Program-made: the position numbers and the translations under genes
Assembly: GCA_900769875.1 (NCBI GenBank)
Contig: CAAGII010000210.1
Coordinates: forward strand, 1 to 36,490
Length of the DNA: 36,490 nt
DNA from: Clostridia bacterium
GTDB taxonomy: Bacteria; Bacillota; Clostridia; Christensenellales; Aristaeellaceae
Reading direction: 5' to 3'
Notes under the pieces: model-generated
Told to the model about the DNA's origin: nothing
The model's input: the letters and a program-made list of their open reading frames with translations, nothing else
Database searches by the model: none
Shown: in pieces, positions 7,662 to 15,830 of the stretch
Position numbering within the stretch: position 1 is the first letter of the stretch
Layout: each line of letters begins with the position of its first letter

Positions 7662-8533
7662 AAACCTACGCAGCGTATCTGGATACGGTGGAGCGTCAGC
7701 TGCCTGTTCAGCTCAGGAGTCTTGGCAGCGTACCGGACAAGCTCATGGACGCCATGCTCTATTCGCTGGAGGCGGGAGGCAAGAGGCTGCGTCCCGTACT
7801 GCTTCTGGCGGCCTGCGAAGCAGCAGGAGGGATGGAGGAGGAAGCAGTTCCCTTTGCGTGCGCACTGGAAATGATTCATACCTACAGCCTGATTCATGAT
7901 GATCTGCCCGCGATGGACAATGATGATCTGCGCCGGGGCAAACCGACCAACCACCGCATGTTCGGCGAGGATGTCGCCATTCTCGCAGGCGACGGACTGC
8001 TGAGCGCCGCAATGGAGCTGATGCTTCGCTCCGCGTGCACCATGCCCGGACTTCGCGGTGCGCGTGCCGCGGAAGCAATCGCGAGGCGAGCGGGTGTAAC
8101 CGGCATGGTCGCGGGTCAGACGCTGGATGTAACGCTCGAGGGCACAGAGCCGACGGCTGAAAAGGTTGCCTATATTCACACGCACAAAACGGCGGATCTG
8201 CTGACGGCGCCATTGGAGGCGGGCGCGCTTTTGGCGGGGCTTGCGGATGACCGGCTGGGCGAATTCATTCGTTATGGGCAGCATTTTGGGCTTGCATTCC
8301 AGATGGTGGACGATCTGCTGGATGTTGTGGGCGACGCGGCTCTTATGGGAAAAAACACCGGTATGGACGCGCAGCTGCACAAGCTGACGTGGATCGCGGT
8401 GCATGGTGTGGAAAAAACGCGGATTGACGCGCAGCAGCACATCGCGGAGGCAGTCAGAGCAGCCAGAGCGTTTGACGATCACACAAAATTTTTTGAAACC
8501 CTTGCGCTCAGTACACTTGACAGAGTAAAATAA
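7658..8533 (+). CDS. ispA: Polyprenyl (farnesyl/geranyl) diphosphate synthase
   Basis: A 291-residue short-chain isoprenyl diphosphate synthase that condenses isopentenyl diphosphate with allylic diphosphates. The first aspartate-rich motif is DDLPAMD at 81-87, followed by NDDLRRG, and the second is DDLLD at 218-222. GGKRLRPVLLLAACEA near residue 40 is the usual isopentenyl diphosphate-binding segment. The two residues around the first motif and the length fit FPP synthases of the IspA type, but chain length cannot be fixed from sequence. It is coupled to xseB by ATGA. In many Clostridia this position is followed by yuiD and dxs; here yuiD follows but dxs does not. Confidence 0.93.
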   Translation: MKTYAAYLDTVERQLPVQLRSLGSVPDKLMDAMLYSLEAGGKRLRPVLLLAACEAAGGMEEEAVPFACALEMIHTYSLIHDDLPAMDNDDLRRGKPTNHRMFGEDVAILAGDGLLSAAMELMLRSACTMPGLRGARAAEAIARRAGVTGMVAGQTLDVTLEGTEPTAEKVAYIHTHKTADLLTAPLEAGALLAGLADDRLGEFIRYGQHFGLAFQMVDDLLDVVGDAALMGKNTGMDAQLHKLTWIAVHGVEKTRIDAQQHIAEAVRAARAFDDHTKFFETLALSTLDRVK

Positions 8534-8561
8534 ACTGCACACAGGAAGGGGGTAGATCGGC

Positions 8562-9035
8562 ATGTCCTACAGCGGCGTTCAAGCAAGCGTATGGGATCTG
8601 TTCAGCAACCGATATATCCTGTGTGCGGTCACAGCGTGGATTCTTGCGCAGGCTCTGAAAATTCCAACCTACTATTTGGTGGAAAAGAAGCTGGACTGGA
8701 ACCGTTTTCTTGGCTCCGGCGGCATGCCCAGCAGCCATACGGCGTCCGTCTTTTCGCTGACGCTCATGGTCGGGGCGCTCAATGGCTTTGACAGCGTGCT
8801 GTTTGCCATCAGCATTGCCTTTACGGTGGTGGTGATGTATGACGCGACCGGCGTGAGACGCGAGACAGGCAAGCAGGGCGCGGTCATCAATGAGATTCTT
8901 CGCAATGTCCTGATTGACGGCAAGCCCATCTCCGATGATGATCTCAAGGAGCTTGTGGGACACACGCCATTTGAGGTGGCAGGCGGTATGCTGGTTGGTC
9001 TGGGGGTTGCACTGTTCTATATCTATATTTTCTGA
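8562..9035 (+). CDS. YuiD-type divergent PAP2 family membrane protein
   Basis: A 157-residue protein of the DUF212 / divergent PAP2 family. The signature SGGMPSSHTASVFSLTL is at about residues 48-64 and DATGVRRETGKQGAVINEI at about 91-109, both highly typical. Hydrophobic stretches occur at about 16-34, 60-80 and 85-95, and the C-terminus ends in a further hydrophobic segment (about 137-157). The family is related to acid phosphatases and haloperoxidases, but the reaction in vivo is not established; a role with isoprenoid or lipid phosphates is inferred from the ispA neighbour. An AAGGGGG site precedes the ATG by 9-10 nt. Confidence 0.88.
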   Translation: MSYSGVQASVWDLFSNRYILCAVTAWILAQALKIPTYYLVEKKLDWNRFLGSGGMPSSHTASVFSLTLMVGALNGFDSVLFAISIAFTVVVMYDATGVRRETGKQGAVINEILRNVLIDGKPISDDDLKELVGHTPFEVAGGMLVGLGVALFYIYIF

Positions 9036-9050
9036 CAGGAGGCGGTTCGT

Positions 9051-9602
9051 ATGGCAATGGATCATTTCCGCGAGGAAGTCGTGGTGAAGCATCAGCGTGC
9101 ACTGGAAGAGGTGATGTACTACCTCTCCTTTGTGGTGATGGTTTTCACAGGCTTTATCGGACTGGTGAACCTTTCGGCGTTTATCAGCGCGATCCCGACC
9201 TATGGGTTTGATTTCATTACGCTGATCTATGCGCTGATCAACGCGGGTATTTGCGTATTCCTCGTGCTTCGTCGCAATCGTCTGCGCACGGAGTACGAGT
9301 ACACCTTCACCAATGGCGCGTTCGATTTTGCCATGGTGTTCAACAACAACAAGCGCAAGAGTCTCGGCAGCCTGAATGTCAAGACGGTTGACGCGTTCGG
9401 TCCTGTGAACAGCAGCTCCTTCCAGCGCTACATCAGCACGCCCGGTGTGAAGCAGAGCCGCTGGTTCCTCAACCGTGGCGCGGAGCTGTACTACTTCTAT
9501 TTCTCCAAGGATGGCAACAAGCGCATCATTATCTGCGAACCTTCTGCAGAAATGGTCGCGGATGTCAGGCATTATCTGCCCTTCGGTGCCTATCAGGAGT
9601 AA
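9051..9602 (+). CDS. Conserved membrane protein of unknown function
   Basis: A 183-residue protein with two hydrophobic segments (about 25-50 and 56-79), the second followed by a basic RRNRLR stretch. The soluble C-terminal part (about 85-183) looks like a beta-rich domain resembling a PH-like fold, with FTNGAFDFAMVFNNNKRKSL and a tail ending in a conserved-looking NKRIIICEPSAEMVADVRHYL. I do not recognise a named family with certainty; it resembles small clostridial proteins found beside cysteine desulfurase genes. AGGAGG lies 8 nt before the ATG, and the stop is 5 nt from the cysteine desulfurase start, so it is in the same operon. A role in membrane anchoring is possible but unproven. Confidence 0.75.
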   Translation: MAMDHFREEVVVKHQRALEEVMYYLSFVVMVFTGFIGLVNLSAFISAIPTYGFDFITLIYALINAGICVFLVLRRNRLRTEYEYTFTNGAFDFAMVFNNNKRKSLGSLNVKTVDAFGPVNSSSFQRYISTPGVKQSRWFLNRGAELYYFYFSKDGNKRIIICEPSAEMVADVRHYLPFGAYQE

Positions 9603-9607
9603 TATGC

Positions 9608-10759
9608 ATGGAAATCTACCTCGATAACAGCGCCACCACAAAGCCTTCGGAGGCTGTGGTGGCTTCTATACTGGATTCCATGCAGCACCGCTGGCATAAC
9701 CCTTCGGCGCTGTACAGACCTGCCATGGAAGTGGACAGGCTCATCGATGAAGCGCGCGAAACCTGCCTTCGCGCGGTGAATGCGTCCGGGCACCGGTTGA
9801 TCTTCACATCCGGCGGAACAGAAGCCGACAACATCGCGATTCTGGGTTATCTGAGAAGGATTCGGAAGCCTGGGCGTGTCCTGATGAGCAGCGTGGAGCA
9901 TCCGGCAGTATCCGCATGCGCGCAGGAGGTCGCCCGGCTGGGGCACGAATGCCTGCAAATACCGGTCACGCACACGGGCGTGATTGATCTTGACGCGCTT
10001 GAAAGCATGCTGGATGAGCGGGTTCTCCTCATCTGCGTCATGCAGGTCAACAATGAGAGCGGCGCGATCCAGCCAATCGAGCGCATCGTCTCCCTTCGCA
10101 ACCGGAAATGCCCGGATGCCGCCATTCATGTGGATGGTGTACAGGGCTATCTGAGGGTACCGCTGGATTTTTCAAGAAGCGGTATCCAGAGCTATGCGTT
10201 CAGCGGGCACAAAATCCATTGCTGCAAGGGGATTGGCGGGCTGATCGTCCATCGCCAGCACAAGCTGAGCCCCATCGTCTTTGGCGGCGGTCAGGAGGAT
10301 GGCGAACGCAGCGGTACGGAAAATGTACCGGGTATCCTTGCCCTTGCGGCTGCGGTGGCTACCTTTCCGCGCGATGCTGCGCCGCAGATGATGCGAGTCA
10401 AACGAACACTTTATGAAAAGCTGATCGAAGCTGTCCCGCAGGCCGTACTGAACGGCCCAGCGCTGGATGATCCGGCATGCGCCCCGCATATCCTCAATAT
10501 CAGCTTTCCTCCGGTGCGCAGCCAGACCATGCTCTTTGCGCTGGAGGGTGACGGTATCTATGTATCTGCCGGTTCTGCGTGCGCAAGCAAAAAGCAGAAG
10601 GTTAGCGGTATTCTGACCGCCATGGGCATTGCTAATCAGCTGGCAGACTGCGCGCTACGCTTCAGCCTCTGTCCGGATGTGACGGAGGAACAGGCCGCGA
10701 TTGTGGCAGACGCAGTGCGCAGGCACTATGCGCTGCTTTCCAAATATGTGAGAAGATGA
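9608..10759 (+). CDS. Cysteine desulfurase (NifS/IscS-like, class V aminotransferase fold)
   Basis: A 383-residue PLP enzyme that takes sulfur from cysteine and hands it on as a persulfide. It begins with IYLDNSATTKPSEAV. The PLP Lys is K202 in AFSGHKIHCCKG and the persulfide Cys is C325 in SAGSACASKK. The next gene is thiI, 12 nt downstream, and pairing of a desulfurase with ThiI is the classical arrangement for 4-thiouridine synthesis in Bacillota that use a dedicated NifZ-type desulfurase. I infer that this copy serves ThiI; a role in Fe-S cluster formation cannot be excluded. The ribosome binding site AGGAGT lies inside the end of the preceding gene. Confidence 0.94.
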   Translation: MEIYLDNSATTKPSEAVVASILDSMQHRWHNPSALYRPAMEVDRLIDEARETCLRAVNASGHRLIFTSGGTEADNIAILGYLRRIRKPGRVLMSSVEHPAVSACAQEVARLGHECLQIPVTHTGVIDLDALESMLDERVLLICVMQVNNESGAIQPIERIVSLRNRKCPDAAIHVDGVQGYLRVPLDFSRSGIQSYAFSGHKIHCCKGIGGLIVHRQHKLSPIVFGGGQEDGERSGTENVPGILALAAAVATFPRDAAPQMMRVKRTLYEKLIEAVPQAVLNGPALDDPACAPHILNISFPPVRSQTMLFALEGDGIYVSAGSACASKKQKVSGILTAMGIANQLADCALRFSLCPDVTEEQAAIVADAVRRHYALLSKYVRR

Positions 10760-10771
10760 TAGGAGTCTGTC

Positions 10772-11917
10772 ATGCGTAATCTGCTTCTGGTTAAATACGG
10801 AGAAATCTTCCTCAAGGGGCTCAACCGCCCCTATTTCATGCATGCGCTGGTCAAAAAGGTGCAGCATGCAGTGAAACCGCTTGGCGGACGAGTATGGCTC
10901 CATGATGGACGTATCTTCGTCGCTGATTTTGACGATATGGACGCCGTGATTGCAAAGGTCACCAAGGTGTTCGGCGTACACAGTGTCTGCCCGGCGGTGG
11001 AGATGGAGAAGGATGACTTTGACGCCATTGCCAAACAGGCGATCGAGATGTGCCGCGACCTGACGGGCACCTTCAAGGTGGTGGCACGCCGAAGCGACAA
11101 GAAATATTTCCTTGATTCTCCCGCCATCAATCAGCAGCTTGGCGGAAGGATTCTGCAGGCTGTTCCATCCCTGAAGGTGGAGCTTCATCACCCGGATCAT
11201 GTGCTGAATGTGGAAATCCGCGATATGGCGTACCTGTATGTGAAGGTGATACCCGCCTATGGTGGTATGCCTGTGGGTACCAACGGTAAGGCTACGCTGC
11301 TGCTCAGCGGCGGCATCGACAGCCCTGTGGCCGGGTGGATGATCGCCAAGCGCGGCGTGTGGATCAATGCGGTGCATTTCCACTCCTATCCCTATACCTC
11401 CGACCGCGCAAGAGAAAAGGTGCTGGATCTTGCCCGCATCCTGTCGGACAGCTGCTGTGGCATTCGCGTGCATATTGTGCCCTTTACCAGAATTCAGATG
11501 GAAATCCACGAAAAGTGCCCCGAGGAATACACAACGCTCATCATGCGCCGCTTCATGATGCGCATCGCGGAGCGCGTGGCAAGACAGGAGGGCAGCGGCG
11601 CGCTGATCACGGGTGAAAGCATCGGTCAGGTGGCGAGCCAGACCATGGAGGCGCTTGGCGTGACCGACTCAACCGTATCCATGCCGGTGTTCCGTCCCGT
11701 CATAGGCTTTGACAAGACCGAGATTATCGAGATTGCCCAGAAGATTGGTACCTTTGAGACATCGTCGCTCCCGTATGAGGATTGCTGCACCGTCTTTACG
11801 CCCCGCCATCCCGCGACCAAGCCGAAGATGGAAACTGTGCTGGAGGGCGAAAGCAGGCTGGATATCAATGGCCTGATTGAGGAAGCCATGGCTGGTATTG
11901 AGATTGTACAGGTTTGA
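10772..11917 (+). CDS. thiI: tRNA uridine 4-sulfurtransferase ThiI
   Basis: A 381-residue ThiI, which makes 4-thiouridine at position 8 of tRNA. A ferredoxin-like and THUMP region covers about residues 1-165. The PP-loop ATP-pyrophosphatase motif is LSGGIDSPVAG starting at L178. The segment EDCCTVFTPRHPATKP is near the C-terminus. No rhodanese domain is present, as is common for Gram-positive ThiI, which then needs a persulfide from the partner desulfurase encoded just before it. TAGGAGT lies 7 nt before the ATG. A strong terminator follows the stop, so this is the last gene of the operon. Confidence 0.96.
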   Translation: MRNLLLVKYGEIFLKGLNRPYFMHALVKKVQHAVKPLGGRVWLHDGRIFVADFDDMDAVIAKVTKVFGVHSVCPAVEMEKDDFDAIAKQAIEMCRDLTGTFKVVARRSDKKYFLDSPAINQQLGGRILQAVPSLKVELHHPDHVLNVEIRDMAYLYVKVIPAYGGMPVGTNGKATLLLSGGIDSPVAGWMIAKRGVWINAVHFHSYPYTSDRAREKVLDLARILSDSCCGIRVHIVPFTRIQMEIHEKCPEEYTTLIMRRFMMRIAERVARQEGSGALITGESIGQVASQTMEALGVTDSTVSMPVFRPVIGFDKTEIIEIAQKIGTFETSSLPYEDCCTVFTPRHPATKPKMETVLEGESRLDINGLIEEAMAGIEIVQV

Positions 11918-11923
11918 CGCTTC

Positions 11924-11960
11924 GCCGGAACCAGTGTTGTGCTGGTTTCGGCTTTCTTGT
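11924..11960 (+). terminator. Intrinsic terminator of the asp23-thiI operon
   Basis: An 11-bp stem is formed by GCCGGAACCAG (11924-11934) and CTGGTTTCGGC (11942-11952) with one G-T wobble, around a 7-nt loop, followed by TTTCTTGT. It starts 6 nt after the thiI stop and lies just upstream of the next promoter. Confidence 0.85.
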
Positions 11961-11970
11961 GCCAGGCTGA

Positions 11971-11999
11971 TGGACAATCGCGCTTCGCTATGCTATAAT
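11971..11999 (+). promoter_or_regulatory. Sigma-A-type promoter with extended -10 for the export gene cluster
   Basis: TGGACA (11971-11976), a 17-nt spacer and TATAAT (11994-11999), with a TG-n extension directly before the -10. It is 35 nt from the likely GTG start of the permease and lies between the terminator of the upstream operon and this gene. Confidence 0.85.
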
Positions 12000-12034
12000 C
12001 ATGTATCAACATTGCGCGAGCGAGGAGGGTGGAC

Positions 12035-12835
12035 GTGACAAAAAGCCGGTTCAATCTGAAGCTGACCGTTCAGAATTTCCGCAGATATCTTCCGCTTTTG
12101 CAAAACCTCGTGGCGCGAGAAATGAAAAACAAGTACAGGCAGAGCGTGCTTGGCTACGCATGGTGCATCCTTAATCCGCTGCTGGTGATGCTCATTATGA
12201 CCTTTGTGTTTTCAAGCATGTTCAGCAGCAGTATCCAGAATTTCCCTGTCTATCTCTTTTGCGGACGAATGGTCTTTTCGTTTATCACCGACGCGACCAA
12301 AAGCGCGCAGAAGTCCATCGTATCCAACGCGATGCTGCTGAGAAAGACACGGGTGCCGACCTATATTTTTACACTTGCCAATTTCTGCACAGCCTGCGTG
12401 AATTTCCTGTTTCAGTTTGCGGCTTTCGCGCTCGTGCTTCTCTTGACTCGCACTCCTGTCACCGTGCATGCGCTGATGCTGCCGGTGCTTCTGCTGGAGG
12501 TTTTCCTGTTTGCAGGCGGCCTCGGCCTCTTTCTGGCCTGCCTGCATGTGTTCCTTCGGGATACAGACTATCTCTATTCCGTGCTGATTACCGCATGGAC
12601 CTATCTGACGCCGATCTTCTATCCGTTCAGCGCGCTGCCAGATTGGCTGCAAAGGCAGATTGCCCTGCTGAATCCAGCCTATCATTATGTGGAGCAATGC
12701 CGCCAGATGTTTCTCTATCATCAATGGCTGTCCATGGAGCATGTGCTGCCCGGACTCGCAGCGGGGCTGATTGCCTGTGTGCTTGGATGCGTGTGCTATG
12801 ACCGCGCACGGCATCAGATGATCTTGTATTTATAA
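12035..12835 (+). CDS. ABC-2 type polysaccharide / teichoic acid export permease (TagG/Wzm-like)
   Basis: A 266-residue integral membrane protein of the ABC-2 family. It begins with a cytoplasmic segment ending in LVAREMKNKYRQSVLGYAWCILNPL, which is the hallmark entry to the first membrane helix of TagG/Wzm permeases. About six hydrophobic segments follow. The motif YLTPIFYPFSALP near residue 190 is also typical. The start is set at GTG 12035 because GAGGAGG (12022-12028) lies 6 nt upstream; the GTG at 12029 overlaps it. The ATPase gene follows and the two should form the exporter. Teichoic acid, O-antigen-like and capsular substrates are all possible; the sequence does not decide which. Confidence 0.9.
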   Translation: MTKSRFNLKLTVQNFRRYLPLLQNLVAREMKNKYRQSVLGYAWCILNPLLVMLIMTFVFSSMFSSSIQNFPVYLFCGRMVFSFITDATKSAQKSIVSNAMLLRKTRVPTYIFTLANFCTACVNFLFQFAAFALVLLLTRTPVTVHALMLPVLLLEVFLFAGGLGLFLACLHVFLRDTDYLYSVLITAWTYLTPIFYPFSALPDWLQRQIALLNPAYHYVEQCRQMFLYHQWLSMEHVLPGLAAGLIACVLGCVCYDRARHQMILYL

Positions 12836-12846
12836 GGAGTATGAGC

Positions 12847-13596
12847 GTGGGAAGAGTGATGATCCGGGTGACGGACGCTTCCGTCCGCTTCAACCTTGCC
12901 ATCCAGAAGAAACGCACCATCAGGGAATATCTCACGGTGCTCAGGAGCCATGAGCTTCGCTTTCAGGAGTTCTTCGCCCTGCGACATATCGACCTGACCA
13001 TCCGCGCGGGGGAAAGCTGGGGCTTTGTGGGTGTGAACGGCTCTGGCAAATCCACACTGCTCAAACTGATCGCCGGTATTCTGCTGCCCTATGAAGGCTC
13101 GGTGGAGGTGGCTGGAACGGTCGCTCCGCTGCTGGAGCTGGGCGCAGGATTTGACCCCAATCTGACAGGCCGTGAGAACATCATGATGAACGGGCTGATC
13201 CTTGGCATGAGCAAGGCGCAGATTCAGGATCAGTTTGACAATATCGTGGATTTCTCAGAGCTGCAGGATTTTCTGGACGTGCCCATCCGGAATTATTCCT
13301 CGGGCATGAAATCGCGCCTCGGCTTTGCCATCGCGACCGCCATGAAGCCGGATATCCTGATCGCGGACGAGGTTCTCTCCACTGGCGACCGCCTCTTTCA
13401 GCAGAAATGCGAGCAGCGGATGCAATCGCTGCTTTCCGGCGGAACAACGCTGCTGTTTGTATCGCACTCGCTACCGACAGTTCGGCGTGTGTGCGACCAT
13501 GCGTTGTGGCTTGACCATGGACGGACAGTGATGGCGGGCACAGCGCAAAGCGTCTGCGACGCTTATGAGGGAAAACCGTCTGCCGGATCCCGTTGA
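12847..13596 (+). CDS. ABC transporter ATP-binding protein, polysaccharide / teichoic acid exporter (TagH/Wzt-like)
   Basis: A 249-residue ATPase that powers the permease encoded before it. Walker A is GVNGSGKST (Lys68), the ABC signature is NYSSGMKSR (about 149-157) and Walker B is DILIADEVLS. The segment VAPLLELGAGFDPNLTGRENI is typical of the TagH/Wzt/KpsT branch. It ends soon after the ATPase domain and so lacks the long C-terminal substrate-binding domain of many Wzt proteins. I favour GTG 12847 as start because AAGGAG (12834-12839), which overlaps the permease stop, lies 7 nt before it; ATG 12841 is in frame but only 1 nt from that site. Confidence 0.92.
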   Translation: MGRVMIRVTDASVRFNLAIQKKRTIREYLTVLRSHELRFQEFFALRHIDLTIRAGESWGFVGVNGSGKSTLLKLIAGILLPYEGSVEVAGTVAPLLELGAGFDPNLTGRENIMMNGLILGMSKAQIQDQFDNIVDFSELQDFLDVPIRNYSSGMKSRLGFAIATAMKPDILIADEVLSTGDRLFQQKCEQRMQSLLSGGTTLLFVSHSLPTVRRVCDHALWLDHGRTVMAGTAQSVCDAYEGKPSAGSR

Positions 13597-13629
13597 TCGA
13601 CTGCCTCATCACTTGGAGGTTGAGCAATC

Positions 13630-15822
13630 ATGAACACAACCGTCAGCATTATCGTGCCGGTGTACAACGGCGAGGAATACCTTCGTGCATGTCTGTCCAG
13701 CTGTCTGGATCAGGCGCTGGAGGGGATGGAGATCATCTGCGTGAACGATGGCTCCACCGATCGCTCACAGACGATCATTGATGACCTTGCTGCCATGCAT
13801 CCAATGATCCGGTGCGTCGCCAAGGAGAACGGCGGTCTGTCCTCTGCCCGCAACGCCGGTATGCGCGCAGCAAGCGGTGAATACATTCAGTTTCTGGACT
13901 GTGATGATACGCTAAAGCCCGCTATGATCGCCAAAGCATATGCCATGGCGCACGAACTCCGGCTGGATATGCTTTTCTTTGACGGTGAAACGATCTTCGC
14001 AAACGAGGATACAGCAAAGCACTATCCGCACTATCAGGATTTGTACAGGCTGCGCAAGCCGATCGCCGGTGTGCTGACGGGCGAGGAGATGCTGACGGCC
14101 CTGGATCGCTCGCACAGCTATCGCTCCTCGGCATGCATGTATCTGGTGCGGCGGGAGCATCTTCTGCGTCAGGGTCTGACCTTTTTTGAAGGTATCCTCT
14201 ATGAGGATAATCCCTTTACCATGCAGGCTCTTCTTTCGTCGCAGAGGACTGCGTATCTGCAGGAAACGGTATACCGGCGTTTGCTCCGGGAGAACAGCAT
14301 CGTATCAGGCCACAAGGATTATCGCCATGCCCGCAGCTATTACCTTGCGGCGCAGCTCGAGCAGCTGTGCATGTCACGCCAGCGCCTGAGCGCGGAAGCG
14401 ATGAAGGCAGTGGCATATCAGGTGGAACGGCTGAAGGACAACGCGCGCGGAGTCTACATGGCCCTCAGTGATGAGGAGCGGCGCGATGGTGAGCAGCAGT
14501 ATACCGATGCGGCGATGATGAAAAAAGCGCTTTGGGGCAGCGCGGATGCGATCCCCGCGCAGTACACCGCCGAGCGCAGCTATTATCTCCAAAAAGTGCT
14601 TGCATCCCTGACACAGACTCCTTATGATGCATCAAATCCGTTTGTAACCGTGGTGCTGCCCGTGTATAACACAGAAGAGCTTCTGCCCGAAACACTGCAT
14701 GATCTGCAAGGGCAGACGCTGAAGAACTTTGAAATGATCTTTGTCGATGACGGTTCGACCGACGCGTCGTGCGAGGTTATCGAGAGTGCGGCAAGGAATG
14801 ATGCGCGAATCCGTCTGCTCAGGCAGGAGAATCAGTATGCTGGCGCGGCGCGAAACCGTGGCCTTGATGCTGCCAGGGGCGAGTACATCGTTTTTCTGGA
14901 TGCGGACGACAGATTTGACGAAAACCTGCTGGCGCTTGCCTACGAGCAGGCCAAAGTCCACGACGCGCAGGTGGTCATCTACGATGCCGATCTGTACACG
15001 ATGCCGGAGGGGAGGATCACTCCGTCTGCGTGGCTGTGCCTGAGCGGAAAGCTGCCGCGCGATGTGTTTGCGGGCAAGGATGTCGCAAAGCATCTCTTCG
15101 CTCACACGAACCCGTGGACAAAGCTCTACAGTAGGTCTTATCTGATGGAGGAAGGCTTCCGTTATCAGACGCTGTATTCAAGCAACGATGTGTACTTCAA
15201 CCTGCTTGCGCTCGCATGCGCGAAGCGAGTGGTAGCGCTACCGGAAGTGCTGGTGCATTACCGTGTCGGACAAAGCACGAACATTCAATCAACCAAGGAT
15301 GCACATCCGCTGGATGTGTACGATGCATTCACAGCACTGCAGCGTGAGCTGAAGCGCCGCGGTTTATATACCCATTACCGCGTACCGTTTGCCGCCAAGG
15401 CGATGGAGTCGATGCTGCGCTCACTGGATACATTCAACACGCCGGACGCATACCGGCAGCTGTACGAAGCGCTGCATGACCACGGCCTTGCGCAGCTCGA
15501 TATTGACTGCCTGACGGAAAAAGATATGACGTGCAGCAATGGGCCTGCGAAGCTTGAGCGCTGCAGATCCATCCGTACACTGAGCTATGACGAGCATCTG
15601 ATGCAGGGACTCCGTCAGCTTCGGAACAGCATGGAGCAGAAATCCTTGCCGGAAAACCGCAGTGTCCATCACGCTGACGTGTTTGGCTTCATGCCGCTGC
15701 CAAAGCGCGGCCCGTTCAAAACGGCTCGAAAAAAGCTGCACACCGCATGCGTGGTGCTATGGATGCACGGAATGGATGGCGTGAAGCAGGTGATCAAGGA
15801 TAAGCTTGCTTCACACGGGTGA
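13630..15822 (+). CDS. Tandem-domain family 2 glycosyltransferase
   Basis: A 730-residue cytoplasmic glycosyltransferase with two GT-A domains of family 2. Domain 1 covers about residues 4-230 and begins VSIIVPVYNGEEYL, with VNDGSTD and the metal-binding DCDD at 90-93. Domain 2 covers about 338-560 and begins FVTVVLPVYNTEELL, with VDDGSTD and DADD at 424-427. Both domains keep the nucleotide-sugar and metal motifs, so both could be active. About 100 residues link them, and the last 170 residues are helical and basic near the end. The gene follows the export ABC genes, which suggests that it builds or extends the exported polymer; the sugar is unknown. GGAGGTTGAGCAATC precedes the ATG. Confidence 0.9.
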   Translation: MNTTVSIIVPVYNGEEYLRACLSSCLDQALEGMEIICVNDGSTDRSQTIIDDLAAMHPMIRCVAKENGGLSSARNAGMRAASGEYIQFLDCDDTLKPAMIAKAYAMAHELRLDMLFFDGETIFANEDTAKHYPHYQDLYRLRKPIAGVLTGEEMLTALDRSHSYRSSACMYLVRREHLLRQGLTFFEGILYEDNPFTMQALLSSQRTAYLQETVYRRLLRENSIVSGHKDYRHARSYYLAAQLEQLCMSRQRLSAEAMKAVAYQVERLKDNARGVYMALSDEERRDGEQQYTDAAMMKKALWGSADAIPAQYTAERSYYLQKVLASLTQTPYDASNPFVTVVLPVYNTEELLPETLHDLQGQTLKNFEMIFVDDGSTDASCEVIESAARNDARIRLLRQENQYAGAARNRGLDAARGEYIVFLDADDRFDENLLALAYEQAKVHDAQVVIYDADLYTMPEGRITPSAWLCLSGKLPRDVFAGKDVAKHLFAHTNPWTKLYSRSYLMEEGFRYQTLYSSNDVYFNLLALACAKRVVALPEVLVHYRVGQSTNIQSTKDAHPLDVYDAFTALQRELKRRGLYTHYRVPFAAKAMESMLRSLDTFNTPDAYRQLYEALHDHGLAQLDIDCLTEKDMTCSNGPAKLERCRSIRTLSYDEHLMQGLRQLRNSMEQKSLPENRSVHHADVFGFMPLPKRGPFKTARKKLHTACVVLWMHGMDGVKQVIKDKLASHG

Positions 15823-15830
15823 AAACGGCT

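Noticed and set aside
9608..11917. Sulfur-based DNA modification (Dnd-type) suggested by the cysteine desulfurase
   Set aside because: The neighbour is ThiI, which explains the desulfurase; no dnd-like genes are present.
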